From the NCBI GenBank assembly GCA_002292025.1, contig DBBC01000086.1:1-7053 (forward strand): DNA of 7,053 nucleotides. The letters run 5' to 3'. This stretch comes from Firmicutes bacterium UBA994. Lineage in GTDB: Bacteria; Bacillota; UBA994. The notes beneath the pieces are model-generated. The model searched no databases and was not told the origin of the DNA. It saw only the letters and a program-made list of their open reading frames with translations. Below are positions 1 to 6,552 of this stretch, piece after piece (the stretch's first letter is position 1; the number at the start of each line of letters is the position of its first letter). The translations under genes and the position numbers were made by a program.

Positions 1-13
1 TTTTGTTTTTTGT

Positions 14-1078
14 TTAGTACTCCTGCGCTGCTTCTTCGCCTGCCAACACACGGCAAGCTCCCTCCGCTAGGGCTAGCATCTCGTCTTCGCCGCGATAGAC
101 AAGCAACGGACCGATAAACCCTATATAGCCCGCGATGGTATCGCACATTCTGTCGGAGTGGGCAAGTCCGCCTGTAAGGATGACAGCGTCGACTCTGCCG
201 CTAAGGACTGTGGCCATGGCGCCGATCTCCTTGGCAATCTGATAGGCCATGGCCTGCATTACTAACTCTGCTTTAGCGTCACCGGCATCGGCGCGCCTAT
301 ATGCTTCGCGGGCGTCGGAAGTGCCAAGATAGGCCACCATGCCCCCTTGCCCATTAAGCTGCCGCTTTATTTCTTGCGCAGTATACTTCCCGCTAAAGCA
401 CAGCGCCGCTAAATCCCCGGCGGGCAGGCTTCCCGTGCGTTCCGGCGAGAAAGGGCCCATCTCATTGGCGTTGTTTACGTCGATGACGCGGCCGCCGACC
501 ATAGGACCGACCGAGATCCCTCCTCCTAGATGGGCTACGATAAACCTAGCTTTGGGGTACGGAATGTCGAGCTCCCTAGCTGCGCGCCGCGCTACAGCTT
601 TCATGCTTAAGGCATGTGACAAGCTACGGCGCTCAATCAGCGGATGCCCGGAAAGGCGCGCCACAGGTTCAAACTCATCCACGGCCACAGGGTCGACAAT
701 AAACGCAGGCAGGCCTAAGGGCTCCGCTATGGCTTTGGCCATCAACCCGCCTAGATTAGAGGCGTGGTGCCCCTGCACACCGCGCCGCAGGTCCTCTGCC
801 ATGGCTTCACTAACGGCATAAGTGCCGCCTGACAACGGGCGCAATAAGCCTCCCCGGCCGACAACCGCATCAAGTCCCGCCGCTACCCCATGCTTTATCA
901 CAAAAGACTTAACTGCGCTTAAGCGCAAGCAAAACTGATCCAAGATTTCTGGGTATGCGGCTAGGTCCTGTGGCGAATGATTCAGGCTTTCCTCGGTCTT
1001 TAGCGTGTTACCTACATAACAGGCTACTTTAGTGGACGTGCTCCCCGGATTGATGACCAGCACCTTAAAGCAACGCAA
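14..1078 (-). CDS. buk: Butyrate kinase (acetate/butyrate kinase family)
   Basis: Phosphorylates butyrate reversibly; in fermenters it normally runs toward ATP, from butyryl-phosphate or branched acyl-phosphates made by phosphotransbutyrylase. Cytoplasmic, ASKHA fold. The 354 residues match the usual length of about 355. Visible motifs: NPGSTSTK (10-17, phosphate-binding), GRGGLLRPLSGGTY (74-87), DPVAVDEFEPVAR (129-141), VAHLGGGISVG (181-191, kinase signature), NNANEMGPFSPERTG (202-216) and LTGGLAHSD (301-309, nucleotide side). The stop is TAA at 14-16, so the gene is complete. The start is TTG (1076-1078), chosen because AGGGAGG lies 7 nt upstream and the N-terminus then fits the family. Its usual partner ptb is not in the window; recN is upstream across a 232-nt gap, so buk may have its own promoter. 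Butyrate versus isobutyrate/isovalerate preference cannot be read from sequence. Family call very secure. Confidence 0.96.
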   Translation of the reverse strand: MRCFKVLVINPGSTSTKVACYVGNTLKTEESLNHSPQDLAAYPEILDQFCLRLSAVKSFVIKHGVAAGLDAVVGRGGLLRPLSGGTYAVSEAMAEDLRRGVQGHHASNLGGLMAKAIAEPLGLPAFIVDPVAVDEFEPVARLSGHPLIERRSLSHALSMKAVARRAARELDIPYPKARFIVAHLGGGISVGPMVGGRVIDVNNANEMGPFSPERTGSLPAGDLAALCFSGKYTAQEIKRQLNGQGGMVAYLGTSDAREAYRRADAGDAKAELVMQAMAYQIAKEIGAMATVLSGRVDAVILTGGLAHSDRMCDTIAGYIGFIGPLLVYRGEDEMLALAEGACRVLAGEEAAQEY

Positions 1079-1085
1079 GGCTAAT

Positions 1086-1092
1086 CCTCCCT
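1086..1092 (-). promoter_or_regulatory. Ribosome binding site of buk
   Basis: The minus strand reads AGGGAGG, then the 7-nt spacer ATTAGCC, then TTG. This near-consensus Shine-Dalgarno decides the TTG start at 1078 over the in-frame GTG five codons further in. Confidence 0.85.
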
Positions 1093-1102
1093 ATTCACAG
1101 CG

Positions 1103-1135
1103 CTTTTGTAACTGCTCAGGCTCCCCGGCCTTCAA
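1103..1135 (-). repeat. 33-bp element upstream of buk (copy 1 of 2)
   Basis: On the minus strand this copy contains TGAGCAGTTACAA (1106-1118), a 13-nt exact match to 7019-7031. Hand alignment over 33 positions gives 26 identities with no gap. The 13-mer lies 27 nt from the buk start codon; the other copy lies 28 nt from the yuiD start. The segment holds a TTGAAG-like -35, a 19-nt spacer and TACAAA as -10. It could be a promoter, an operator, or the end of a dispersed or mobile repeat. Differences show no third-codon-position bias, so shared coding sequence is unlikely. Confidence 0.5.
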
Positions 1136-1147
1136 AGGGTTACCATA

Positions 1148-1228
1148 CACGAAGGACACGAAGTGCCATCAAGGAACACTACGGCTATCTTTGTCTTGCG
1201 TCTTCGTGCCTCTTAGTGTTCTTCGTGG
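1148..1228. repeat. Degenerate cacgaag/cttcgtg inverted repeat
   Basis: The left arm has two CACGAAG units 9 nt apart (1148-1154, 1157-1163). The right arm has two CTTCGTG units (1202-1208, 1221-1227) in a roughly 9-nt degenerate series. The outer arms can pair over about 12 bp (1148-1159 with 1216-1227, one G-U), and GAACACT (1174-1180) can alternatively pair with AGTGTTC (1215-1221). From memory, repeats of this cacgaag/cttcgtg type are scattered in intergenic regions of many unrelated bacterial genomes. No transposase is present. A non-coding dispersed repeat is the best reading; function unknown. Confidence 0.65.
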
Positions 1229-1310
1229 ATCATTCCCCGCTCTGAATTTGTATTCTTCTCCCTGAACCTAAAACCTTTTCCGTGAAAATTACGTGTTTAC
1301 AGGCGCGTGT

Positions 1311-2993
1311 CTACCGTTGCCAACGGGTTCTGCTCTTTACCAACAACTCTTCCGCGTGTTCCAAGGCTGCGGTCGTTTCGCGACCGCCGAGCATGCGGGC
1401 TAACTCTCTGACTCGCGCCTGACCATATAAGTACTCGACACTTACCGTTGTCCTGCCTTCCGAGTCCTCTTTGCGCACATATAAGTGATGATCAGCCAGT
1501 GCCGCTACCGGCGCAAGGTGAGAGACGCATAGTACTTGTTTGTGCCGGCTTACAGCGGCAATTTTTTCTGCCACGGCGAGCGCTGCTTTTCCGCCTACAC
1601 CGCTGTCGATTTCGTCAAAAACAAGCGTAGGAATGTCATCGAGGTTACTGAAAACTGCTTTCAATGCTAGCATAACACGCGATATTTCACCGCCTGAGGC
1701 GATTTTAGCCAGTGGCTTCGGTTCTTCCCCGAGGTTAGCGGAAAACAGAAGTTCCATGCTTTCCGCCCCGCGCAGGTTCATCGCGTCGGGATGGCGGGTG
1801 ACGGAGATGCTGAGCCGTCCGCTTGACATGCCTAGCTCCCGGATGTTGGCCTGTGCCAACTGACATAACTCATGGCTGTGTTTTTCTCTGAGAATACTGA
1901 GTTCGCCCGCCAAACGCTTGTAGCGCTCTTGCCGCAATGCCATGCTCTGCGCGAGTGCCGCGTAACGCTCAGCAGCGTCATGAAGTCGTTCTCGGCTCTT
2001 TTGCGCTTCCGCGCGGAAAGCTAGCACTGCTTCGAGTGAACGGCCGTACTTGCGCTTGAGTTTAGCTAAGTGCTCAAGCCTCTGCTCAATTTCCTCCAGT
2101 CGGCCCTGATCGAAATACAAAGATGCCTTAAGCACGCCAAGCTCGCCGATAGCATCTTGCAACAAGTATCCGGCCTGTTCAAGCGTCGCGGAAATACTCT
2201 CCAGCTCAGTGGAAAGTTGCCGCATTTCCTTTAATTCTGCCGCGCTGCGACTCACTAAGTCACTTACGTCTCTGCCCCGCCCTCCGCCGGATAGTTCGGC
2301 GTGGCATCGTTCTACCGCACCCCGCAAGCGCTCAAAACTCAGTAGAGTTTGTCGCTCTCGCTTGAGTTCGTCTTCTTCGTCTAGTTTGACTTTAGCGGCA
2401 TCGATTTCCTGTATCTGATAATTAAGGAGATCGAGGAGACGAAGCCGCTCGCTTTCGCTCTCAGGGTTTTCCTTGAGCTCATGTTGACACTGCTCATAGT
2501 GCTTAACTTCGACGGCGAGAGCCGCAAGCAGTTCGGCAGCTCTGGTGCCGGCAAATCTATCAATCAGCTTCTGATGCGCGGCGGGAGCAAAAAGGGACTG
2601 GTGCTCGTGCTGACCATGTATGTCCACAAGATATGCTCCAAGCTGCCTGAGAAAGCCTTGTGTGACGCTCTGACCATTGACGCGGCAACCCGAACGGCTG
2701 GCTGTAATCTCGCGCGTGACTATGAGTTCTCCGGCATCCGCAACTCCCTGTACGTTTAATAAATTCTCTACGCCGGCGTCCTGCACCCGAAACACGCCTT
2801 GAACAAGTGCCCGCTCACAGCCGGACCTAATCACGTCCGCAGACGTTCTTCCCCCCACCAAAAGCGAGACAGCGTCAGCGATAATGGACTTCCCGGCACC
2901 CGTTTCACCGGACAGCACGGTCAGCCCCGGACCTAATTCTAGGCTGAGCTCTTTGATTACGGCAAACCCTTGTACAAGTAACCGCTCAAGCAT
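1311..2993 (-). CDS. recN: DNA repair protein RecN (SMC-like ATPase)
   Basis: Cytoplasmic SMC-family ATPase that reaches double-strand breaks early and promotes recombinational repair with RecA. At 560 residues it is normal length. In order: N-terminal ATPase half with GLTVLSGETGAGKS (Walker A 29-36), HGQHEHQSLF (126-135, Q-loop region), a charged helical coiled coil from about 155 to 385, then the C-terminal half with IASGGEISRVMLALK (431-445, ABC signature), TLVFDEIDSGVGG (456-468, Walker B), CVSHLAPVAALAD (489-501, H-loop) and RELARMLGG (529-537). All ATPase motifs are intact. The ATG start overlaps the nadK stop by 8 nt and has a good SD, indicating coupled translation. argR, often found between nadK and recN, is absent. 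This is the only gene here with an ATG start. I saw no clear LexA box, as expected inside an operon. Confidence 0.97.
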   Translation of the reverse strand: MLERLLVQGFAVIKELSLELGPGLTVLSGETGAGKSIIADAVSLLVGGRTSADVIRSGCERALVQGVFRVQDAGVENLLNVQGVADAGELIVTREITASRSGCRVNGQSVTQGFLRQLGAYLVDIHGQHEHQSLFAPAAHQKLIDRFAGTRAAELLAALAVEVKHYEQCQHELKENPESESERLRLLDLLNYQIQEIDAAKVKLDEEDELKRERQTLLSFERLRGAVERCHAELSGGGRGRDVSDLVSRSAAELKEMRQLSTELESISATLEQAGYLLQDAIGELGVLKASLYFDQGRLEEIEQRLEHLAKLKRKYGRSLEAVLAFRAEAQKSRERLHDAAERYAALAQSMALRQERYKRLAGELSILREKHSHELCQLAQANIRELGMSSGRLSISVTRHPDAMNLRGAESMELLFSANLGEEPKPLAKIASGGEISRVMLALKAVFSNLDDIPTLVFDEIDSGVGGKAALAVAEKIAAVSRHKQVLCVSHLAPVAALADHHLYVRKEDSEGRTTVSVEYLYGQARVRELARMLGGRETTAALEHAEELLVKSRTRWQR

Positions 2994-3852
2994 GCGGCAC
3001 GCTCCTTCCCGCGGTCAGTTTGTGTCGGAGTACGTCGTAAAAGCTGCGGGCAGCAACCTTAATAAGGCGAGTCACGATATCCGCTCTTTCTACGATTACT
3101 TCGTCACTCTGCAGCAGCCGTATACTCTCTTGCCCGTCGAGGGTGAGTGCTATGTTGCCGCGAATGGCGTGCAGCCGAATGCATATCTTCTCGCTGGGAG
3201 AGATGACCGTCGGACGAGCCTGCAGCATATGAGCACAGATGGGCGTGAGCAACATCAGTTGCATGGAGGGATCGACAATCGGTCCGCCCGCCGAGAGCGA
3301 ATACGCCGTTGACCCGGTAGGAGTGGCTACGAGTACGCCGTCAGCCGGAAAAGTCTCGAAGTAGCTCTTGCCGACGTGAATTTCTAACCGGATCACGCGC
3401 GCAAAAGCGCTCTTAGTTACCACGCAGTCATTGAGGGCAAAAGCTTCCTGCACGCATGCACCATTTCGGACTACGGTGGCTTTAAGCATCATGCGTTCTT
3501 GTAACCAAAAGTCTCCCCTGACAATCATGCCTAGGGCATCAGTTACCCCCTGCTCCTCGACCTCAGTTAAGAAACCAAGATGCCCGAGATTTACCCCTAG
3601 CAGGGGTACTCCCCAGAATGGCCACCGCCGCGCCACCGACAACAGCGTGCCATCGCCGCCCAGTACAACGATGGCCGAACAGGTTTCGGCCATTTCTTGT
3701 TCCGTAAACCCTAGTTCCTCACGTTCGATGCGAGCGGCTAAACTTTGCGGCAGCATCATTTCTTGCCTAAGCGCGGTAAGTTCGGCAATCACCTGCCGTG
3801 TCGCTCTTATTGCGTTGTCTTTTTCTAGATTGGCGATGATCCCGATCGTCAC
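2986..3852 (-). CDS. nadK: NAD kinase
   Basis: ATP (or polyphosphate)-dependent NAD kinase, which makes NADP in the cytoplasm and is the only route to NADP(H) in most bacteria. The 288 residues fit the family. Motifs: VVLGGDGTLL (62-71, GGDGT nucleotide-binding), NLGHLGFL (88-95), the conserved N-D pair in ALNDCVV (139-145), DGVLVATPTGSTAYSLSAGG (171-190, the glycine-rich NAD-kinase signature) and TPICAHMLQARP (203-214). The start is GTG at 3850-3852, backed by GGAGG 7 nt upstream and by MTIGIIAN, a typical NadK beginning. tlyA ends 26 nt upstream, and the nadK 3' end overlaps recN by 8 nt. Nothing suggests damage or a frameshift. Confidence 0.97.
   Translation of the reverse strand: MTIGIIANLEKDNAIRATRQVIAELTALRQEMMLPQSLAARIEREELGFTEQEMAETCSAIVVLGGDGTLLSVARRWPFWGVPLLGVNLGHLGFLTEVEEQGVTDALGMIVRGDFWLQERMMLKATVVRNGACVQEAFALNDCVVTKSAFARVIRLEIHVGKSYFETFPADGVLVATPTGSTAYSLSAGGPIVDPSMQLMLLTPICAHMLQARPTVISPSEKICIRLHAIRGNIALTLDGQESIRLLQSDEVIVERADIVTRLIKVAARSFYDVLRHKLTAGRSVPHA
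3002..3009 (-). promoter_or_regulatory. Ribosome binding site of recN
   Basis: The minus strand reads GGAAGGAG, then an 8-nt spacer, then the recN ATG (2991-2993). It lies inside the last codons of nadK and supports the overlapping start. Confidence 0.8.
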
Positions 3853-3859
3853 TTAAAAA

Positions 3860-3864
3860 CCTCC
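3860..3864 (-). promoter_or_regulatory. Ribosome binding site of nadK
   Basis: GGAGG on the minus strand, then a 7-nt T/A-rich spacer (TTTTTAA), then GTG. It settles the GTG start of nadK. Confidence 0.8.
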
Positions 3865-3867
3865 ACT

Positions 3868-3881
3868 TGACGTGCACGTCA
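3868..3881. repeat. 14-bp perfect palindrome at the tlyA-nadK junction
   Basis: TGACGTGCACGTCA is a perfect palindrome covering the tlyA stop codon and most of the short gap before the nadK SD. A perfect palindrome of this size is expected by chance about once in two windows of this length, so its position is the only reason to list it. It matches no operator that I recognise and lacks the T-run of a terminator. Confidence 0.35.
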
Positions 3882-4685
3882 TTTCGCTTCCGCGTGGGCG
3901 TCCGTAACAACTTGTGTCACATTGACCGTTACACCATCAGGGGCATCTATTTTCCACCAAGCAAGAAATTCCACATTGCCTTCGGGCCCTTTAATGGGCG
4001 AATACGTCAGGCCACACAGGCCCCATCCTAAGTTCTTGGCCATCTGTAGCACACCAGCGATGACTGCCCTGTGTACGGCAGGGTCCAGAATCACGCCGCG
4101 ACCGCGCGACGCCGCCTCTCTGCCTGCCTCAAACTGTGGTTTGATCAATGCTATCACATCCGCATGCGGGGAGAGCAAGACATCAAGCACGGGCAAGACC
4201 AGCGATAAGGAGATAAAGGACACGTCTACGGTGGCGGCGTCCGGGCGCTCGCGTAGCTGCTCGCGCCGCAAGTAACGTATATTCGTCTTTTCCAACACCT
4301 GTACTCGCGCATCGTTGCGGAGCTTCCACGCTAGCTGTCCCCGCCCTACGTCAACGGCAATTACGTACCGCGCCCCATTTTGCAACGCGCAATCGGTAAA
4401 CCCCCCACTCGACGCACCCACGTCTAATACCACGCGGCCAGACAGTGACAGGGTAAACTTCTTTAAAGCGTGTTCCAGCTTCACACCGCCACGCGAGACA
4501 TACGCATGCGGCGCCGAACGCATGGTAATGACGCTGTCTGCAGGATAGGTCTGCCCGGGTTTATCGGCTGTTTCGCCTTCCACCCGCACGGCCCCGCTTT
4601 GAATTAGTGCCTGCGCCTGCGCGCGCGACTCGGCCAAGCCCTTTTCTAGGAGGAGCACGTCCAACCGCTTTTTATTCAAGGGCAC
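3879..4685 (-). CDS. tlyA: TlyA family rRNA 2'-O-methyltransferase
   Basis: SAM-dependent ribose methyltransferase. In mycobacteria TlyA modifies C1409 of 16S and C1920 of 23S rRNA and affects capreomycin sensitivity; which sites this protein modifies is unknown. The 268 residues comprise an N-terminal S4 RNA-binding domain (about 7-60) and an FtsJ/RrmJ-type methyltransferase domain. Motifs: YVSRGGVKLEHAL (62-74), VLDVGASSGGFTDCAL (86-101, SAM motif I), VDVGRGQLAWKL (111-122), DVSFISLSLVLP (154-165), ALIKPQFE (179-186) and GPEGNVEFLAWW (233-244). K69, D154, K182 and E239 fit the K-D-K-E catalytic set. The start is uncertain: GTG (4683-4685) overlaps dxs by 14 nt, and a TTG two codons on (4677-4679) would give the typical MNKKRLDVLL beginning. 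Neither has a clear SD, so translation is probably coupled to dxs. Confidence 0.95.
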   Translation of the reverse strand: MPLNKKRLDVLLLEKGLAESRAQAQALIQSGAVRVEGETADKPGQTYPADSVITMRSAPHAYVSRGGVKLEHALKKFTLSLSGRVVLDVGASSGGFTDCALQNGARYVIAVDVGRGQLAWKLRNDARVQVLEKTNIRYLRREQLRERPDAATVDVSFISLSLVLPVLDVLLSPHADVIALIKPQFEAGREAASRGRGVILDPAVHRAVIAGVLQMAKNLGWGLCGLTYSPIKGPEGNVEFLAWWKIDAPDGVTVNVTQVVTDAHAEAK

Positions 4686-6510
4686 GTACTACCGCCGCCA
4701 CAATGCCTTCTGCCGTTAAACCGGCGCGTCTGAGCAGCACGTTACGGGGAGCATGCGACACACAGCCATCCGCAAAACCCAGCCGCACCAGTTTTGCCGT
4801 CCCGCCCGGCACGGCCTCCGCTAGGCTGGCCCCGAAACCACCTGCCAGTATATTGTCCTCTGCGGTAACCACCAGCTTGGCACGTGTGGCAATGCTAATG
4901 AGTTGCTCCTCTAATGGCCACACCTGTGGGCAGTACCATACTCCAGCCCGCACACCCTGCTGCTTAAGACGGCTGGCCGCCTGATAGCACTCTAAAAATA
5001 ATGGCCCAATACCCACCAGCAAGCAATCGGGTTCCTCGTCAATTAAAAGCGCGCCATAAAGCGGGAGCTGTGCCGGCAAGTGGAGCGCACAGTCGCGTGG
5101 GTAACGCAAAGCCGCGGGCGCCCCTAAATGTAGCGCTTTTTTTAGTAAGACGGGCAAGTCTTGTGCGCCGCTGGGGGCAAATATTGTCATATTAGGGAGC
5201 GTACGTAGATACGATAAATCGTAGAGGCCGTGATGAGTTTCTCCGTCTTCGCCCACCACTCCGGCTCTGTCTAGGCAGAGAACTACCGGCAATTTCTGCA
5301 GGCAGACGTCGTGCAGCATTTGGTCGTAGGCCCGCTGCATAAACGTCGAGTAAACGGCTACCACGGGCTTAAGGCCCCCCGCCGCCAGCCCCGCGGCGAA
5401 CGTCACCATGTGCGCCTCAGCGATGCCTACGTCATAGGTACGCTTAGGAAAACTGCGCGCAAAGTCGGTCAGGCCCGTGGCCTCAAGCATGGCGGCGGTG
5501 ATGGCCACCAGTTTGTGATCTTGTCCCGCTAGGGCGTGCAAACTCTCACCCAACAGCTGCGTAAATGTACGCTGGCAGGCGTTATCCTCGCGGCGCGCAC
5601 CTGTCTCCACCATAAATGGCGGCGCACTGTGATATCGATCCGGTTGCCGCAGCGCGGGCAAGTATCCTCGTCCCTTTTGCGTAAGACAGTGGATAAAGAC
5701 CGGCTCGGTCAGCCTCTTGGCTTGCCTGAGCACAGCAGTAAGATCAGGGATGCTGTGTCCGTCTACCGGGCCTAAGTAGGTGAAACCCAGCTCCTCGAAA
5801 ACTATGCCCCCTATCAGTAAGTACTTAAAGCTGTCTTTTAGGCGAGTAGCCCATTGCCAGAGGCGTTCGCCCACACTGCCCGCACCCTTAAACACCCCTT
5901 GCACATCGCGCTTGGTCTTTTGGTAGAGCCTAGCGGTGCGCAGCGCGTTAAGGTAGCCGGCAATCGCTCCCACGTTAGCAGAAATGGACATTTCGTTGTC
6001 ATTGAGGATAACAATCAGGGGCCGCGCTAAGTGTGCCGCGTGGTTAATGGCCTCCCAAGCCATACCTCCGGTCATGGCTCCGTCCCCAATCACTGCCACC
6101 ACGTGGGAGCGCACCCCCAAATGCCGGGCGGCTTCCGCCAAACCAAGGGCGGCGCTGATGGAAGTCGTGGCGTGCCCGGTGTTAAATACATCATAGGCGC
6201 TTTCTTCCCGTTTGGGGAATCCACTGAGGCCGCCCTCTTGGCGTATGCTGCCAAAGCGCTCACGGCGCCCGGTGACTATCTTATGTGCGTATGTTTGGTG
6301 TCCTACATCCCACACGATTTGGTCTCGCTCCGCTTCAAACTCTCGGTGCAAGGCCAACGTCAGTTCCACCACGCCGAGATTAGACGCCAAGTGCCCGCCA
6401 TTCTTTGCCACAATGCCAATGATGAGCTCCCGTATTTCCTGCGCTAAAATTTCTAGCTCCCTAGCTGTCAAATTCCGCAAATCTTGTGGATGATTAATGC
6501 ACTCTAGCAG
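4672..6510 (-). CDS. dxs: 1-deoxy-D-xylulose-5-phosphate synthase
   Basis: ThDP-dependent enzyme joining pyruvate and glyceraldehyde-3-phosphate to DXP, the first step of the MEP isoprenoid pathway and a precursor for thiamine and pyridoxal. I start it at CTG (6508-6510), giving 612 residues. The first standard start, TTG at 6478-6480, gives 602 but lacks an SD and cuts off LLECINHPQDLRNL, which fits the family N-terminus (B. subtilis Dxs starts MDLLSIQDPSFLKNM). Motifs numbered from TTG: GGHLASNLG (28-36, catalytic His), GDGAMTGG (132-139) and NDN (160-162) of the ThDP site, FTYLGPVDGH (233-242), GIAEAHMVTFAAG (352-364, with the catalytic Glu), DRAGVVGEDGETHHG (404-418), then a transketolase C-terminal domain. 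Odd points: AEAH where AEQH is usual, and YPRD where YPRG is usual. tlyA overlaps its 3' end by 14 nt. Confidence 0.95.
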   Translation of the reverse strand: MLECINHPQDLRNLTARELEILAQEIRELIIGIVAKNGGHLASNLGVVELTLALHREFEAERDQIVWDVGHQTYAHKIVTGRRERFGSIRQEGGLSGFPKREESAYDVFNTGHATTSISAALGLAEAARHLGVRSHVVAVIGDGAMTGGMAWEAINHAAHLARPLIVILNDNEMSISANVGAIAGYLNALRTARLYQKTKRDVQGVFKGAGSVGERLWQWATRLKDSFKYLLIGGIVFEELGFTYLGPVDGHSIPDLTAVLRQAKRLTEPVFIHCLTQKGRGYLPALRQPDRYHSAPPFMVETGARREDNACQRTFTQLLGESLHALAGQDHKLVAITAAMLEATGLTDFARSFPKRTYDVGIAEAHMVTFAAGLAAGGLKPVVAVYSTFMQRAYDQMLHDVCLQKLPVVLCLDRAGVVGEDGETHHGLYDLSYLRTLPNMTIFAPSGAQDLPVLLKKALHLGAPAALRYPRDCALHLPAQLPLYGALLIDEEPDCLLVGIGPLFLECYQAASRLKQQGVRAGVWYCPQVWPLEEQLISIATRAKLVVTAEDNILAGGFGASLAEAVPGGTAKLVRLGFADGCVSHAPRNVLLRRAGLTAEGIVAAVVRALE

Positions 6511-6515
6511 CGTAG

Positions 6516-6522
6516 CTCCCCC
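6516..6522 (-). promoter_or_regulatory. Ribosome binding site of dxs
   Basis: GGGGGAG on the minus strand lies 5 nt before CTG (6510), 2 nt before an in-frame ACG (6513) and 8 nt before CTA (6507). The TTG at 6480 is 35 nt away and has no SD of its own. The site therefore points to initiation at or near 6510 at a non-canonical codon. Confidence 0.6.
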
Positions 6523-6552
6523 TTTAACCCCAAGAATACCTCGCCATCGCTT

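Larger units (their letters stand above)
1079..1310. other. Intergenic region between recN and buk
   Basis: This 232-nt stretch is the only sizeable non-coding gap. From the recN side it holds about 80 nt of AT-richer sequence with no convincing terminator hairpin plus T-run, then the cacgaag-type inverted repeat (1148-1228), then the 33-bp element shared with the yuiD upstream region (1103-1135), and finally the buk SD. Short frames crossing it on either strand run through the repeat and resemble no protein I know. Confidence 0.7.

Noticed and set aside
1..13. T-rich plus-strand start of the window as part of a terminator after buk
   Set aside because: On the minus strand this is an A-rich run (not T-rich), and no hairpin is visible in the 13 nt available.
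339..821. Plus-strand 160-codon open frame opposite buk
   Set aside because: It lies wholly antisense to a fully conserved butyrate kinase, and its composition (many Pro/Ser/Arg/Ala) is typical of a shadow frame in GC-rich coding DNA.
1032..1265. Plus-strand 77-codon frame across the recN-buk gap
   Set aside because: It begins inside buk and is mostly translated repeat sequence, so it is not a credible small protein.
1313..1327. Short hairpin CCGTT-gcc-AACGG at the 3' end of recN as a terminator
   Set aside because: It lies within recN codons, has only a 5-bp stem and is not followed by a T-run on the minus strand.
2884..3312. Plus-strand 142-codon open frame spanning the nadK-recN junction
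   Set aside because: Antisense across two conserved genes, with no domain resemblance.
6031..6447. Plus-strand 138-codon open frame opposite the dxs 5' half
   Set aside because: A shadow of dxs. No family resemblance, and dxs itself is conserved across the whole stretch.
6524..6547. Seven-codon ATG mini-frame (MARYSWG) just before dxs, a possible leader peptide
   Set aside because: No SD before its ATG, no run of regulatory codons and no attenuator hairpin. It is out of frame with dxs, so a frameshifted dxs start is not supported either.
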